Of a DNA stretch of 64,000 nt, positions 62,885-64,000 are shown piece after piece. Under the pieces are notes generated by a model that made no database searches, was not told the DNA's origin, and saw only the letters and a program-made list of their open reading frames with translations. The position numbers and the translations under genes are program-made. The stretch is taken from positions 13,070,501 to 13,134,500 of the forward strand of contig OW964578.2 in the NCBI GenBank assembly GCA_943138885.2. The letters run 5' to 3'. Source of the stretch: Tholera decimalis. Its lineage: Eukaryota; Arthropoda; Insecta; Lepidoptera; Noctuidae. Positions within the stretch are counted from its first letter, which is position 1. Each line of letters opens with the position of its first letter.

Positions 62885-62909
62885 GTATGTGTTCTATTTC
62901 ATGTCTGAC

Positions 62910-63093
62910 TTCTATCTATACATACTAATATTTACAATGTGAAAGTGTGTGTGCGTGTGTGTTCGTATGTATGTCTTTCTTTCACGTCAAACCTGAGAAA
63001 AAGATCAAAGTGATTTTTGGGATTCCGTAGCCGAATGGCAAAAAACGGAACCCTTATAGTTTCTACTTGTCTGTCCGTCTGTCTGTCTGTCTA

Positions 63094-63135
<42 letters not shown>

Positions 63136-63830
63136 CGTCCGTCCGTCCGTCCGTCCGTCCATCCGTATGTCACAGCCATTTTATTCCGAAACTATTAAGA
63201 CTATACATGTGAAACTTGGTAAGTAGTTGTATTCTGTGAACCGCTTTCCGAATTTTAAGAAAAAAAAAAATTAAAATAAAGGGGGCTCCCCATACATGGA
63301 ACTAAAACTGAAAATATATATTTTTTTTCATGATTTTTTTTCACCTATGCGTGTGTGGTATCTATAGACAGGTCTTTAAAAATGACATAGGGGTTTCTAA
63401 AATCACTTTTTCATAAAGTCAATTGTCTAAAAGATATACGCTTCCAAAGTAGTAAAATGTGTGTCCCCTCTAACTTCTATAATAATGTAGTGAAAAATCA
63501 AAAAAATATATATGTCTGTAGATCTTAATGTAAACTTTCAACTAAAATTGGTTTGAACGAGATCGGGTCAGCAGTTTTTGTGATACAGCATATTTTCTAA
63601 AACCGCAAATATAACTTTGTAATTCATACAAACACTACGAAAAACAAAGTTATTTGGCGTAGTTGTATAAAATGTAAATAAGCTAGTTTTAAGAACTTTG
63701 AAAGTTTTTTGTTTCGTCAAATAAATATACATATTATAATATTATAGTTACTACGGAACCCTTCACGGGCGAGTCTGACTCGCACTTGGCCAATTTTTTA
63801 TGTGTGGTGTGGAGATAGTTGAAGGGCTGG
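62910..63830 (+). mobile_element. Lepidopteran interspersed repeat with CTGT microsatellite
   Basis: TTCCGTAGCCGAATGGCAAAAAACGGAACCC, microsatellite, ATTTTATTCCGAAACTATTAAGAC, TGGTTTGAACGAGATCGGGTCAGCAG, and the end TACGGAACCCTTCACGGGCGAGTCTGACTCGCACTTGGCC. No ORF beyond the microsatellite. I believe this tail belongs to an RTE-like family but cannot prove it here. Confidence 0.6.
63067..63168 (+). repeat. (CTGT)n then (CCGT)n microsatellite
   Basis: About 15 CTGT units with one CTAT, changing abruptly to about eight CCGT units. Confidence 0.97.
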
Positions 63831-64000
63831 ATAGTGACCTAGGTTACTTCTTATCTCTCTATCTAGATTTATAATAAGTTACCTAGTCATTTCAAAAGGT
63901 TAAACTCAGTTGATTAAATTATTTAATATCGATACATACACAAAATACGCGCTTGGTCGTGGAATTGCGGATACCTGCCCGATATGCATACAATATTGAT
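63831..64000. other. Intron sequence to window end
   Basis: No exon or repeat recognised before the edge. Confidence 0.4.

Noticed and set aside
63017..63226. 69-codon Cys/Leu/Ser/Val frame
   Set aside because: Translation of the CTGT/CCGT microsatellite.

Overview
The window reads as AT-rich, repeat-laden insect DNA, most likely from a moth or butterfly. The order is inferred from the interspersed-repeat families, not from a species marker. One host gene runs along the whole plus strand: a toutatis/BAZ2-type chromatin regulator (bromodomain adjacent to zinc finger 2). I could trace 26 short coding exons between 2538 and 62884; one of them, 18 bases long, is tentative. Reading phase is kept across every junction, giving about 1,000 codons. 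Both ends of the gene lie outside the window: exon 1 here starts mid-codon, and the PHD finger and bromodomain expected at the C terminus would lie beyond 64000.

The protein runs as follows: Ala/Gln/Ser-rich N-terminal region (exons 1-5), basic and Pro/Ser-rich linker with two PLDL/PLNL-type motifs (6-15), a methyl-CpG-binding-like TAM/MBD domain (16-17), a long charged coiled coil (18-23), the DDT domain (24-25) and the start of the region after it (26). A 723-base open exon-like block at 51730-52452 has host-gene-like composition, ends at a good donor in phase 0 and fits the phase of its neighbours. It looks like an unannotated alternative exon or alternative first exon of the same gene, and is the best candidate for something undescribed.

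Nearly everything else is mobile DNA. 0-11 kb: LINE and SINE fragments, a mariner-type MITE pair, a roughly 93-bp tandem repeat and foldback repeats. 11.2-17.8 kb: a complete, very young BEL/Pao LTR retrotransposon whose 484-bp LTRs look identical, with a 1,709-residue polyprotein and a 5-bp target duplication, inserted in an older repeat. 19-20.9 kb: a LINE split by a Harbinger-type element that itself carries a foldback repeat. 21.3-21.8 kb: a C-rich CCCTA/CCCCTA array. 23.9-25.6 kb: a hAT-type MITE and a Harbinger element with a transposase exon. 26.8-29.2 kb: two more copies of the composite foldback family. 30.9-34.2 kb: a 3.25-kb element with long inverted ends and a LINE inside. 36-39.8 kb: two hAT elements, each holding a nested insertion. 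58.8-59.6 kb: a Dong-like LINE tail sitting between TAA repeats. 61.8-62.4 kb: the second copy of the hAT-type MITE. 63 kb: a repeat with a CTGT/CCGT microsatellite.

The host exons are small and separated by introns of up to 10 kb that have been filled repeatedly. Target-site duplications are readable for eight elements, so a relative insertion order can be read from the sequence alone.
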